Shown: positions 1-8,599 of the stretch, piece after piece | Layout of the letters: the number at the start of each line of letters is the position of its first letter | Numbering within the stretch: position 1 is the stretch's first letter | Translations under genes and position numbers: made by a program | The notes under the pieces: model-generated | The model's input: the letters and a program-made list of their open reading frames with translations, nothing else | Told to the model about the DNA's origin: nothing | Database searches by the model: none | Assembly (NCBI RefSeq): GCF_030733425.1 | Contig: NZ_JASHIZ010000023.1 | Coordinates: 1 to 64,000 of the forward strand | Length of the DNA: 64,000 bases | From: Roseovarius sp. MMSF_3350 | GTDB taxonomy: Bacteria > Pseudomonadota > Alphaproteobacteria > Rhodobacterales > Rhodobacteraceae | Reading direction: 5' to 3'

Positions 1-2
1 CC

Positions 3-395
3 CCGCCCCGCCCCATGGCCCCCAGCATCACCGACGAGGACAACGCGATCTGGTTCGTGACCGCCAAGGGCACCGACATCGCCGATGCCGCGGCCAAGGG
101 CGAGACCTGCAAGTTCATCGCCGCCTGCCCCGATGCGCAGCTCTACGCCGATATCGACGGCGCGCTGTCAGTCGAAACCAGCGAGGCCAAGCTGGACGAG
201 ATCTGGTCGCCCATGGCCGCCGTATGGTTCGAGGACGGTCGTCAGGACGACGACATCGTGCTTGTGTCCATGCGCCCGAAAAAGGCCGCCGTCTGGGCCA
301 CCGACGGCAATGCCAAGTCGCTCTTCGAGTTCGCCCGCGCCTCGCTCCAGAACGACAAGCCCGACGTGGGCACCCACGGCACGGTCACGTTCTGA
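3..395 (+). CDS. Pyridoxamine 5'-phosphate oxidase-like stress protein (5' truncated)
   Basis: This is the C-terminal part of a protein resembling the general stress protein 26 branch of the split-barrel flavin-binding (PPOX-like) fold. Visible features are the strand-turn run ARxxAP-like start (R-P-M-A-P), 'AIWFVTAKGTD', and the later 'AAVWFEDGRQDDDIVLVSMRPKKAAVW' region typical of the barrel. The frame is open to the left window edge and the first ATG (15) lies inside the expected barrel, so the true start is outside the window. Family members bind FMN, F420 or related cofactors; the ligand cannot be judged here. Its TGA overlaps the next ATG (TGATG), suggesting co-transcription with creA. 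Confidence 0.75.
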   Translation, partial: PPRPMAPSITDEDNAIWFVTAKGTDIADAAAKGETCKFIAACPDAQLYADIDGALSVETSEAKLDEIWSPMAAVWFEDGRQDDDIVLVSMRPKKAAVWATDGNAKSLFEFARASLQNDKPDVGTHGTVTF

Positions 396-862
396 TGCGC
401 CTCGCGCTTCTCGGGATCGCCGCGCTGACGATTCCCATGATCTCGCCCGCCCGCGCCGAGCAGGTGGGCGAGATCGGCGTCGACTGGGCCGGCAACGACA
501 TCATCGTCGAGGCGATCGAGGACCCCGACGTGCAGGGCGTCACCTGCCACCTCGCCTATTTCGAGCGTGGGTTCATCGACCGTCTTGCCAACGGCAATTG
601 GTTCGAGGACCCCTCGAACAGCGCCATCGAATGCCAGCAGACCGGCCCGATCACGATCGGCGACATCGACCGCTCCGAAGACGGCGAGGATGTGTTCCGC
701 GCCAGCCGCTCGATCATCTTCAAGACCCTGCGCGTGAAACGCATCCTCGATGCCGACCGCAACACGCTGGTCTACATTTCGCACGGTCGCGAACTGTCGC
801 AAGGCTCGGCCAAGGTTTCGATCTCCACGGTCCCGATTCCAACAGATATTTCACAGAAATGA
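395..862 (+). CDS. creA: CreA family periplasmic protein
   Basis: A 155-residue protein with an N-terminal signal peptide (M-R-L-A-L-L-G-I-A-A-L-T..., cleavage after A-R-A). The body matches the CreA family: 'EQVGEIGVDWAGNDI', then 'IEDPDVQGVTCHLAY' with a conserved Cys, and 'NSAIECQQTGPI' with the second Cys, which could form a disulfide. In E. coli creA sits near the creBCD regulon, but its biochemical role is unknown. No creB or creC is seen here. I chose the ATG that overlaps the stop of the preceding gene rather than the longer open frame upstream, because only this start gives a clean signal peptide. Confidence 0.85.
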   Translation: MRLALLGIAALTIPMISPARAEQVGEIGVDWAGNDIIVEAIEDPDVQGVTCHLAYFERGFIDRLANGNWFEDPSNSAIECQQTGPITIGDIDRSEDGEDVFRASRSIIFKTLRVKRILDADRNTLVYISHGRELSQGSAKVSISTVPIPTDISQK

Positions 863-972
863 CCCACCAAGCCAGGCCGGCAGCAAGGCCGGACGACCGC
901 ACGGTGCATTAACCGCGTGCGTTCCGTTAATCCCGCCAACGTCTGACAATCGCACCGACGCGCCGCCACCCG

Positions 973-1023
973 GATACCGACGTGATACCGACGTCCGGAA
1001 CTGCCCTCGGATTCGCCGTTAAC
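973..1023. repeat. 11-bp-period intergenic element, copy 1
   Basis: Two perfect tandem 11-mers GATACCGACGT lie at 973-983 and 984-994, followed 34 bases after the second unit's start by GTTAAC (1018-1023). The element sits between the convergent creA and aminotransferase genes. A second copy with the same architecture is at 57222-57282. Function unknown; the 11-bp period equals about one helical turn. Confidence 0.6.
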
Positions 1024-1032
1024 CTTGTCGGC

Positions 1033-2238
1033 TCAGGACGCAGCGGCCTGTTGCACCGCCCCCACTTCCGCCCGGATGATTCGCGCGATCAGCGCGCAAT
1101 CGTCCAGGGTGAAGGTCAGCGGCAGGCGCATGTCCAGAATGCCTTTCAGCACCCTGTCGCTTGCGGGCATCGGCATGCTCTGCGCATAGCGCCAGCTGTC
1201 GTAGCGGCTGGTGAACCCCACCGGCTCCGCGCCCCCGAACCACTTCAGTTCCACGCCCCGTTTCGCGCACCGTTCGACCACCTCCGCGATGGCCCCGTCG
1301 CTCCAGTCCAGCAACAGGAACTGGATCGAAGAGCCAACATAGGTCTCCGCCTCCGGCCGCTCCACCAACGTCAGTCCGGGCGTGCCCAGCAGGCCCTCCT
1401 CGACCACGCGATACCGCGCGTTCCACTTGGCGCATTGGTCGTCCAACGCCTTGAGTTGCGGGCGTAAAATCGCCGCGCGCAGGTGGTCCATCCGGCCCGA
1501 GACATTGGGCGTGTCGTACTTTACCTTCTCGAATTCCTCCTCCGGCGGCACCGTCCCGTGCCGGCCATACAGCATATAGGACCCCGACAGTATCGCGGCC
1601 TTCGCCATGACGCTTGGGTCGTCCGTCACAAGCAGGCCGCCCTCGCCCGAATTCATGTGCTTGTAGGTCTGCGTCGAATAGCACCCGATCAACCCGTGCC
1701 GCCCCGACGGAACCCCGTTCCACGCCGCCCCCATCGTGTGGGCGCAATCCTCCACGATGGTCAGGTCATGCGCGCAGGCGATCTCCACCACCCGGTCCAT
1801 GTCGCACAGATGTCCGCGCATGTGGCTCAGCATCAGGATGCGCGCCTCGCCCGCCTTGTTAACCAGATCTTCAAGGTCGATGGTCAGGCTCTCGGTCACG
1901 CCGACGAAAACCGGCACCGCACCGACACTGGCAATCGCCCCCGGCACCGGCGCGAGGGTGAAAGCATTGGTTAACACCCTCTCGCCAGGCTGCACGTCCA
2001 GCGCCCGCAGCGCCGTGGCCATCGCGTACCCGCCCGAGGCGACGGCCAGCGCGTATTTCGCGCCCGTGTAGGCCGCGAATTCCTGCTCCAGCAGACCAAC
2101 CTCGCCCAGCTCGCCGGGCGCCAGGTTATAGCGGTGCAGCCGCCCGCTCTGCATCACCTCCATCGCGGCACGAATCCCCTCTTCTGGGATCGGCTCCTGC
2201 TGGGTGAAACTGCGTGTGAAAACCTCGGTCATGGGCAT
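1033..2238 (-). CDS. DegT/DnrJ/EryC1/StrS-family PLP aminotransferase
   Basis: A 401-residue fold-type I aminotransferase of the sugar-aminotransferase family. It shows 'ALAVASGGYAMATALRAL' (cofactor phosphate pocket), 'TIVEDCAHTMGA' (Asp stacking on the PLP ring) and 'GCYSTQTYKHMNSGEGG', whose Lys is the Schiff-base residue. Family members make amino sugars or related metabolites; the substrate is not evident and no sugar-nucleotide genes are adjacent. It runs convergently to creA. Two in-frame ATGs (2238 and 2232) could each be the start. Confidence 0.85.
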   Translation of the reverse strand: MPMTEVFTRSFTQQEPIPEEGIRAAMEVMQSGRLHRYNLAPGELGEVGLLEQEFAAYTGAKYALAVASGGYAMATALRALDVQPGERVLTNAFTLAPVPGAIASVGAVPVFVGVTESLTIDLEDLVNKAGEARILMLSHMRGHLCDMDRVVEIACAHDLTIVEDCAHTMGAAWNGVPSGRHGLIGCYSTQTYKHMNSGEGGLLVTDDPSVMAKAAILSGSYMLYGRHGTVPPEEEFEKVKYDTPNVSGRMDHLRAAILRPQLKALDDQCAKWNARYRVVEEGLLGTPGLTLVERPEAETYVGSSIQFLLLDWSDGAIAEVVERCAKRGVELKWFGGAEPVGFTSRYDSWRYAQSMPMPASDRVLKGILDMRLPLTFTLDDCALIARIIRAEVGAVQQAAAS

Positions 2239-2317
2239 TTATTGCGGTTCCGCGCGGCGCAGGTCAATCGCGAAGCACCTGCCGAAAAGCGGCATTTCGC
2301 TTTCCCGAAACCGGGTT

Positions 2318-2995
2318 TCAGGCGAAGAGCCTGCGCACTACCTCGGGCAACTCGTCGAAATGGTCGATCGTCGCCTCGGGCTCCAGCGCCCGCACATCCT
2401 CGTCGCCCGGCCCGAACGTCACCAGCACCGACGGCACCTTGGCCGCCTTCGACGTCTCGCGGTCCGTTACCGAGTCCCCCACCAGCAGGCAGCGGCCCGG
2501 ATCGCCGCCCACCCGCCGCACCACCTCGCGCAACGGCTCGGGATCGGGCTTGCGCACGGCCAGCGTGTCGGCCCCCACCAACGCGCCAAAGCGGTCCAGC
2601 ACGCCCAGGGACGTCATCAGCTTCAGCGCCAGCGCCTCGGGCTTGTTGGTGCAGATCGCCACCGGATGCCCGGCCAGCCGCAGGGTCTCCACCGCGTCCA
2701 TCGCACCGGGATAGAACACCGTGTGCGTGTCGATCGCCTCGCCGTAAGCCTCCAGAAGAATTGGATATTGCCGGTCGATCTCGTCAAAATCATCTGCCCG
2801 CCCCAGCCGCTTCATGCCAAGCGTCAGCATCGCCCGCCCCCCGCGCAGCGCGGTGCCCGCATCCGCCACGGGGTCCAGCAGATCGCCGACGCCCATCCTC
2901 CGGAAACAGGCATTGGCTGCCGCGATCAGGTCGCCGCTCGTATCCGCCAGCGTCCCGTCCAGATCGAACACCACCGTGCCCGGACCATCACCCAT
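2318..2995 (-). CDS. gph: HAD hydrolase, phosphoglycolate phosphatase-like
   Basis: A 225-residue HAD-superfamily phosphatase. Motif I 'VFDLDGTLADTSG' begins about residue 8, motif II is 'ICTNKP' and motif IV 'LLVGDSVTDRETSKAA'; the helical cap between motifs I and II is of the Gph type. Gph hydrolyses 2-phosphoglycolate, for example from DNA 3'-end repair or Rubisco. I set the start at M-G-D-G because it lies a normal distance before motif I; a longer upstream frame adds residues without similarity. The paralogous specificity (Gph or another sugar phosphatase) is not certain. It is divergent from glmU. Confidence 0.8.
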   Translation of the reverse strand: MGDGPGTVVFDLDGTLADTSGDLIAAANACFRRMGVGDLLDPVADAGTALRGGRAMLTLGMKRLGRADDFDEIDRQYPILLEAYGEAIDTHTVFYPGAMDAVETLRLAGHPVAICTNKPEALALKLMTSLGVLDRFGALVGADTLAVRKPDPEPLREVVRRVGGDPGRCLLVGDSVTDRETSKAAKVPSVLVTFGPGDEDVRALEPEATIDHFDELPEVVRRLFA

Positions 2996-3141
2996 ACTTC
3001 GCCCCCTCTTGTCATCCTGCAACGGTCGGCACAATTCCGCCCGCCCCTGTCACATCCCGCAATCATCTTTGATACGGCCCAGCCTTGCACGGCTTGCGCA
3101 ACCGGATAAAACGGGCGCGTCAGGAAGGAAAGAGAAACCAT

Positions 3142-4497
3142 ATGAGCATAAGCCTGATCGTCCTGGCCGCGGGCCAGGGCACCCGCATGAAATCGGACCT
3201 GCCCAAGGTGCTGCACCAGATCGCCGGTGCGCCGATGCTGGTCCACGCCCTGCGGGCCGGGTCGGCCCTGTCCCCCGATCGCACCGTCGTGGTCACCGGC
3301 CACGGGTCCGAGGCCGTCGCGGCGGCGGCGACCGACTATGACCCGGACATCCTGACCGCGCATCAGGCCACCCAGGACGGCACCGCCCACGCCGTTGCGC
3401 AAGCCGAGGCCGCGCTCGCGGGCTACGAGGGCGACGCCATCGTCCTCTACGGCGACACGCCCTTCATCTCCGAGGAGACGCTGCACCGCATGGTCGAGGC
3501 CCGCACCCGGCACGACGTGGTGGTCCTGGGGTTCGACACTGCCGATCCGGGACGCTATGGCCGTCTGGTCATGTCCGGCGACCGCCTTGAAAAAATTGTC
3601 GAATTCAAGGACGCCGACGACAGCACCCGCGCCATCACCTTCTGCAATTCCGGCGTCATCGCCGCCTCCGCGCCGATGCTGTTCGACCTCATTCGCGCCG
3701 TCACCAAAGACAACGCGGCGGGCGAATACTACCTCACCGACATCGTCGGCATCGCCCACGACCGGGGCCTCTCGGCCACCGCCATCGCCTGCGCCGAGGC
3801 CGAGACGATGGGCATCAATTCCCGCGCCGAACTGGCCGTGGCCGAGGCCGCCTTTCAGGCCCGCGCCCGCGCTGCGGCGCTCGATGACGGCATCACGCTG
3901 ACGGCCCCCGAGACCGTCCATTTCGCCTATGACACCGTGCTGGGCCGCGACACGATCGTCGAACCCAACGTGGTCTTCGGCCCCGGCGTCACCGTCGAAT
4001 CCGGCGCCACGATCCGCGCTTTCTCGCATCTCGAAGGCTGCCACGTCTCGCGCGGCGCCATCGTCGGCCCCTATGCCCGCCTGCGCCCCGGCGCGGAACT
4101 GGCCGAGGACACCCGCATCGGCAATTTCGTCGAGGTCAAGAACGCCCTCATCGGCGAAGGCGCCAAGGTCAATCACCTCAGCTATATCGGCGACGCCTCG
4201 GTGGGCGAGGCCAGCAACATCGGCGCGGGCACCATCACCTGCAACTACGACGGCGTGATGAAGCACCGCACCGAGATCGGCGCGCGGGTCTTCGTGGGCT
4301 CCAACACCATGCTGGTCGCGCCGGTGAAACTGGGCGACGAATCGATGACAGGCTCCGGCTCGGTCATCACCAGCGACGTGCCCGAAGGCGCGCTCGCCAT
4401 CGCCCGCAGCCCGCAGGCCAACAAGCCGGGCATGGCGCGCAAATTGTTCGAAATGCTAAAGTCCAGACGGGCCAAGCAAGCGAAAGAGGCAGGATAA
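3142..4497 (+). CDS. glmU: Bifunctional GlcNAc-1-P uridyltransferase / GlcN-1-P acetyltransferase
   Basis: A 451-residue protein making UDP-GlcNAc in the cytoplasm for peptidoglycan and lipid A. The N-terminal pyrophosphorylase domain has 'LAAGQGTRMKSDLPK' (residues 8-22) and 'YGDTPF'. The C-terminal domain is a left-handed beta-helix of hexapeptide repeats, with 'FVEVKNALIGEGAKVNHLSYIGDA' and 'GAGTITCNYDGVMKHRT' carrying the acetyltransferase residues. Length is normal for GlmU. A GGAAAGAGA-type ribosome site precedes the ATG. Its stop overlaps the glmS start by one base (TAATG), so the two are translationally coupled. Confidence 0.97.
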   Translation: MSISLIVLAAGQGTRMKSDLPKVLHQIAGAPMLVHALRAGSALSPDRTVVVTGHGSEAVAAAATDYDPDILTAHQATQDGTAHAVAQAEAALAGYEGDAIVLYGDTPFISEETLHRMVEARTRHDVVVLGFDTADPGRYGRLVMSGDRLEKIVEFKDADDSTRAITFCNSGVIAASAPMLFDLIRAVTKDNAAGEYYLTDIVGIAHDRGLSATAIACAEAETMGINSRAELAVAEAAFQARARAAALDDGITLTAPETVHFAYDTVLGRDTIVEPNVVFGPGVTVESGATIRAFSHLEGCHVSRGAIVGPYARLRPGAELAEDTRIGNFVEVKNALIGEGAKVNHLSYIGDASVGEASNIGAGTITCNYDGVMKHRTEIGARVFVGSNTMLVAPVKLGDESMTGSGSVITSDVPEGALAIARSPQANKPGMARKLFEMLKSRRAKQAKEAG

Positions 4498-6320
4498 TGT
4501 GTGGAATTGTAGGGGTCCTCGGCAAGCACGAAGCCGCGCCCATCCTCGTCGAGGCGCTGAAACGCCTTGAATATCGCGGCTATGACAGCGCCGGAATCGC
4601 GACCATCAACGGCAAGCGGCTGGACCGCCGCCGCGCCGTCGGCAAGCTGGTGAACCTGTCTGACCTGCTGGTCCACGAGCCCCTGCGCGGCAAGTCCGGC
4701 ATCGGTCACACCCGCTGGGCCACGCATGGTGCACCCAACACCGTCAACGCCCACCCGCACAAGGCCGGGCCGGTGGCGGTGGTCCACAACGGCATCATCG
4801 AGAACTTCCGCGAACTGCGCAGCGAACTGGCCGCCGCCGGCCTTGCGCACGAGACCGACACCGACACCGAGACCGTCGCCATGCTGGTCCATCACCTGAT
4901 GCAGCAAGGCCAGACCCCTGTCGAGGCCGCCAAATCCGCCATCGCCCGGCTGGAAGGCGCCTACGCGCTCGGGTTCCTGTTCGATGGCGAGGACGACCTG
5001 ATCGTCGCCGCCCGCAAGGGCAGCCCGCTGGCCATCGGCCATGGCGACGGCGAGATGTACGTGGGCTCCGACGCCATCGCGCTCGCCCCCCTCACCGACC
5101 GCATCACCTATCTCGAGGAGGGCGACATCGCCGTCGTCACCCGCACCACGCTCGATATCATCGACACCCACGGCAACCGCGCCAACCGCGCCGTCCGTAC
5201 CATCCAGATCGACAGCACCCATGTCGACAAGGGCGGGCACAAGCACTTCATGGCCAAGGAAATCGCCGAACAGCCCGCGGTGATCGGCGACACCCTGCGC
5301 CATTATCTGTCCGAGGCCGGAAACGGCCTTACCCTGCCGCAGCCGGAACTCGACTTCACCCAGTACGACCGCCTGACCATGGTGGCCTGCGGCACCGCCT
5401 ATTACGCCTGCCTGACCGCGAAATACTGGTTCGAGCAACTGGCCGGCCTGCCCGTCGATGTCGATATCGCGTCCGAGTTCCGGTACCGCGAGCCGCCGAT
5501 CCCCGCCAGGACCGGCGCCATTTTCGTCAGCCAGTCGGGCGAAACCGCCGACACGCTCGCCGCCCTGCGTTTCTGCGAAGGGCGCGCGGCCAAGATCCTG
5601 TCGATCATCAACGTCCCCGAAAGCTCCATCGCCCGCGAAAGCGACCTTGCCCTGCCGATCCATGCGGGCGTCGAAATCGGCGTGGCCTCCACCAAGGCCT
5701 TCACCTGCCAGCTGACCGTGCTCTTGCTGATGGCGATCAAGGCCGCGTCCGACCGCGAAACGCTTGATCCTGCGCGCATCTCGGACCTGCTGTCGCACCT
5801 GCGCGGCCTGCCCTCGACCATCAACAACACGCTGGAACTGAACGCCGATTTCCACAAGGCCGCCAATCGCTTGGCAACGGCCGACAACGCGCTCTTCCTC
5901 GGGCGCGGCCTGATGTATCCGCTGGCCCTCGAAGGCGCTTTGAAACTCAAGGAAATCAGCTACATCCACGCCGAGGCCTATGCCTCGGGCGAGTTGAAAC
6001 ACGGACCCATCGCGCTCATCGACAAGAAGATGCCGGTGATCGTCATGGCCCCGCGCGACGGGCTGTTCGACAAGACGGTGTCCAACATGCAGGAGGTCAT
6101 GGCCCGCGGCGGCAAGGTGATGCTGATCACCGACGCCCCCGGCGCCGAGGCGGCCGCCGACGACACCTGGATGACGCTGGTCTTGCCACAGGTCGACCCG
6201 GTGCTGTCACCCATTCTCTACGCCATTCCGGCCCAGCTTCTGGCCTACCACACCGCCGTCGCCAAGGGCACCGACGTGGACCAGCCGCGCAACCTCGCAA
6301 AGTCCGTGACCGTGGAATGA
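4497..6320 (+). CDS. glmS: Glutamine-fructose-6-phosphate aminotransferase (isomerizing)
   Basis: A 607-residue GlmS converting fructose-6-P and glutamine to glucosamine-6-P, the first committed step to UDP-GlcNAc. The N-terminal Ntn-amidotransferase domain begins M-C-G-I-V-G with the catalytic Cys2; 'GHTRWATHG' and 'HNGIIENFRELR' bind glutamine. Two SIS isomerase domains follow ('SQSGETADTLAAL', 'EIGVASTKAFTCQ', 'LGRGLMYPLALEGALKLKE'), and the C-terminus is 'DVDQPRNLAKSVTVE'. The adjacent glmU provides the next steps, so the pair forms a precursor-supply operon. No ribozyme is expected or seen. Confidence 0.97.
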   Translation: MCGIVGVLGKHEAAPILVEALKRLEYRGYDSAGIATINGKRLDRRRAVGKLVNLSDLLVHEPLRGKSGIGHTRWATHGAPNTVNAHPHKAGPVAVVHNGIIENFRELRSELAAAGLAHETDTDTETVAMLVHHLMQQGQTPVEAAKSAIARLEGAYALGFLFDGEDDLIVAARKGSPLAIGHGDGEMYVGSDAIALAPLTDRITYLEEGDIAVVTRTTLDIIDTHGNRANRAVRTIQIDSTHVDKGGHKHFMAKEIAEQPAVIGDTLRHYLSEAGNGLTLPQPELDFTQYDRLTMVACGTAYYACLTAKYWFEQLAGLPVDVDIASEFRYREPPIPARTGAIFVSQSGETADTLAALRFCEGRAAKILSIINVPESSIARESDLALPIHAGVEIGVASTKAFTCQLTVLLLMAIKAASDRETLDPARISDLLSHLRGLPSTINNTLELNADFHKAANRLATADNALFLGRGLMYPLALEGALKLKEISYIHAEAYASGELKHGPIALIDKKMPVIVMAPRDGLFDKTVSNMQEVMARGGKVMLITDAPGAEAAADDTWMTLVLPQVDPVLSPILYAIPAQLLAYHTAVAKGTDVDQPRNLAKSVTVE

Positions 6321-6992
6321 CGCTCGAAAACGCCCTGGACCAGCTTCGCGCCCATGCCGAACCCGGCCGGGCCGAAGGGATGGCCGACTATCACAAGGTG
6401 CCGCGCGACTATCTCGGTGTGCCCAACCCGGCGATCAATGACCTCACGACCGAATGGCGCCGCGCGCTTGGCGTCGAGGAACGTGTGGCGCTGGCCGACG
6501 CGCTCTGGCGCACGAACATCTTCGAGGCCCGCCTCGCCGCCGCCAAGCTGCTGACGCAAGCCCGGATCACGCCCGACGATGCCGTCTGGGCGCTGATCAC
6601 CGCGTGGCTGCCCGACCTCGACAGCTGGGCCATCGCCGACCACGCCATGACGGCCGGGCAAAAGGCGGATCATGGCCGATCTCACCCGCATGGACGAGGT
6701 CGAGACCTGGACCACCTCCGACAGCCACTGGATCCGCCGCGCCGCGATGGTCGTCACCCTGCCTCTGGCCAAGATCAACAATCTCAGACCGACTGAGGCC
6801 GAAGCGCGCGAACGCGTGCTGGCCTGGGCCGCGGCCTACGTGCAGGACAGCGAGTGGTTCATTCAGAAATCCGTCGCATGGTGGCTGCGGGACCTGTCCA
6901 AGCATGACCCGGACCGCGTCCGCGCCTTCATGGCCGAGAACGGCCGCCACATGAAGCCCTTCGCCCGAAAGGAAGCCGAAAAGCTGCTGTAG
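6317..6992 (+). pseudogene. DNA alkylation repair (AlkD-like HEAT-repeat) protein, frameshifted
   Basis: Two overlapping frames together encode one COG4912-type alkylation-repair protein. The first part (from ATG 6317, overlapping the glmS stop as ATGA) reads to 'DSWAIADHAMTAGQK'. The second part continues in the +1 frame as 'IMADLTRMDEVETWTTSDSHWIRRAAMV' to the stop at 6992. The frame change falls at an A4 run (6660-6663); removing one A restores a continuous protein of about 224 residues. AlkD-like proteins excise alkylated bases using HEAT-like repeats. The gene is either freshly broken or the base call is wrong. Both halves are otherwise intact. Confidence 0.8.
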
Positions 6993-7007
6993 TTTCAGCG
7001 GCAGGGT

Positions 7008-7505
7008 TCACTCGCCTGTCGCGAAAACCCTTACCTCGGGCAACCCCGTCAAATCCGCTTCCAACAGCCGCATCGCCGCCAGCGACATCTGGCTGCCCGA
7101 TCCCGCCTCCCCGTCCAGTGGGATCAGGTCCACAGCCACGGTGGTTCCCTTCGCGGGATACTCCACCCGGCCCTTGCCGGGGGCCGAGACCAGCGGGGTC
7201 TTCATCCAGATGCCCGGCTCGGCCACTGCGCCCAGCGACGCGACCGTGGTGCCAAGGTCCCTGTCGCCGCCACCGCCCTGCGCCTCTTCGACCGCCGCCG
7301 TACGTTCTTCTTCGGTGGTGGTGTCGAACTGATCGGCGGTCTGCGCATTGGCCGGCGGGGCGATACCCGCGGTCTGCACCTCCGCTTCGGCCTCGGCGCT
7401 CTCGGGCGCGGGATCCGGCGGCGGCGCCTGCTGCTGCATTGTGGGCAACATATCACAGCCCGTCAGGACGGCGGCGAAGGCAAAAAGGCTTACAAATCGT
7501 TTCAT
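7008..7505 (-). CDS. Conserved lipoprotein of unknown function
   Basis: A 165-residue protein with a lipoprotein signal ([16 protein letters not shown], lipobox L-T-G-C, Cys16). A Pro/Ala/Glu-rich linker runs to about residue 75. A C-terminal globular part follows ('[23 protein letters not shown]' to '[19 protein letters not shown]'). Probably anchored to the inner or outer membrane with a periplasmic domain. I do not recognise an enzymatic motif. It is convergent with the preceding repair gene and divergent from moaA. Confidence 0.75.
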   Translation of the reverse strand: MKRFVSLFAFAAVLTGCDMLPTMQQQAPPPDPAPESAEAEAEVQTAGIAPPANAQTADQFDTTTEEERTAAVEEAQGGGGDRDLGTTVASLGAVAEPGIWMKTPLVSAPGKGRVEYPAKGTTVAVDLIPLDGEAGSGSQMSLAAMRLLEADLTGLPEVRVFATGE

Positions 7506-7591
7506 ACGCTCACCTTATGGCCCCTGCGCCCCGGCATCAATTCCCAAGATGCCCCTTGCCGTTCATGGGCGGTTTGCATACGTTCTGCCTC

Positions 7592-8599
7592 ATGACCGCA
7601 CCTTTGATAGACCCGTTCCAGCGCGCGATCTCCTACCTGCGCGTCTCCGTCACCGACCGCTGCGATTTTCGCTGCGTCTACTGCATGTCGGAGAACATGA
7701 CCTTCCTGCCCAAGAAGGAACTTCTGACGCTGGAAGAGCTTGACCGCATGTGCTCGACCTTCGTGCGCCTGGGCGTGGAAAAGCTGCGGATCACCGGCGG
7801 CGAACCGCTGGTGCGGCGCAACATCATGCATTTCTTCCACGGCATGAAACGCCACCTCGACAGCGGCGACCTCAAGGAACTCACGCTCACCACCAACGGC
7901 TCGCAACTCGCCCGGTTCAGCGAAGACCTCTATGCTGCGGGTGTCCGCCGGGTAAACGTGTCGCTCGACACGCTGGACGAGAAGAAATTCGCCGACATCA
8001 CCCGCTGGGGCCGCCTGCCGCAGGTGCTCAAGGGCATCGACGCGGCCCAGGCGGCGGGCCTGCGCATCAAAATAAATGTCGTCGCCCTCAAGGGCTTCAA
8101 CGAGGACGAGCTTTTCGACATCGTCGAATGGTGCAAATCCCGCGACATGGACCTGACCTTTATCGAGGTCATGCCGATGGGCGATATCGGCAACGAGGAC
8201 CGGCTGGACCAGTACTGGAAGCTGTCCGACCTGCGCCGCACCCTGGCAGAGCAATACACCCTGACCGAACTGACCGAGCGTACCGGCGGCCCCGCCCGCT
8301 ATGTGCGGCTGGAAGAAACCGGCCAGAAGATCGGCTTCATCACGCCGCTCACCCACAACTTCTGCGAAAGCTGCAACCGCGTGCGCCTGACCTGCACCGG
8401 CGAGCTTTACATGTGCCTCGGCCAGGAAGACATGGCCGACCTGCGCCCGCCCCTGCGCAACACGCCGAACGATGACGCCCCGCTCGAGGCCGCCATCCGC
8501 GAGGCCATCACCCGCAAGCCCAAGGGCCACGATTTCGACTACTCCCGCCAGACAGTGGACGGGCGCGTCTCCCGCCACATGAGCCACACCGGCGGCTGA
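7592..8599 (+). CDS. moaA: GTP 3',8-cyclase MoaA (molybdopterin biosynthesis)
   Basis: A 335-residue radical-SAM enzyme catalysing the first step of molybdenum cofactor synthesis (GTP to 3',8-cyclo-7,8-dihydro-GTP). The N-terminal SAM 4Fe-4S cluster ligands are C24-x3-C28-x2-C31; '[11 protein letters not shown]' follows. The C-terminal cluster ligands lie in '[20 protein letters not shown]'. The protein ends in Gly-Gly, as MoaA does, because the tail participates in catalysis. A longer in-frame extension upstream has no similarity, so ATG 7592 is chosen. No other moa gene is adjacent. The stop overlaps the waaA ATG (TGATG). Confidence 0.95.
   Translation: MTAPLIDPFQRAISYLRVSVTDRCDFRCVYCMSENMTFLPKKELLTLEELDRMCSTFVRLGVEKLRITGGEPLVRRNIMHFFHGMKRHLDSGDLKELTLTTNGSQLARFSEDLYAAGVRRVNVSLDTLDEKKFADITRWGRLPQVLKGIDAAQAAGLRIKINVVALKGFNEDELFDIVEWCKSRDMDLTFIEVMPMGDIGNEDRLDQYWKLSDLRRTLAEQYTLTELTERTGGPARYVRLEETGQKIGFITPLTHNFCESCNRVRLTCTGELYMCLGQEDMADLRPPLRNTPNDDAPLEAAIREAITRKPKGHDFDYSRQTVDGRVSRHMSHTGG

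Noticed and set aside
6660..6663. Programmed frameshift in the AlkD-like gene
   Set aside because: An A4 run without a slippery heptamer, internal ribosome-site stimulator or obvious downstream structure; a mutation or base-call error is simpler.
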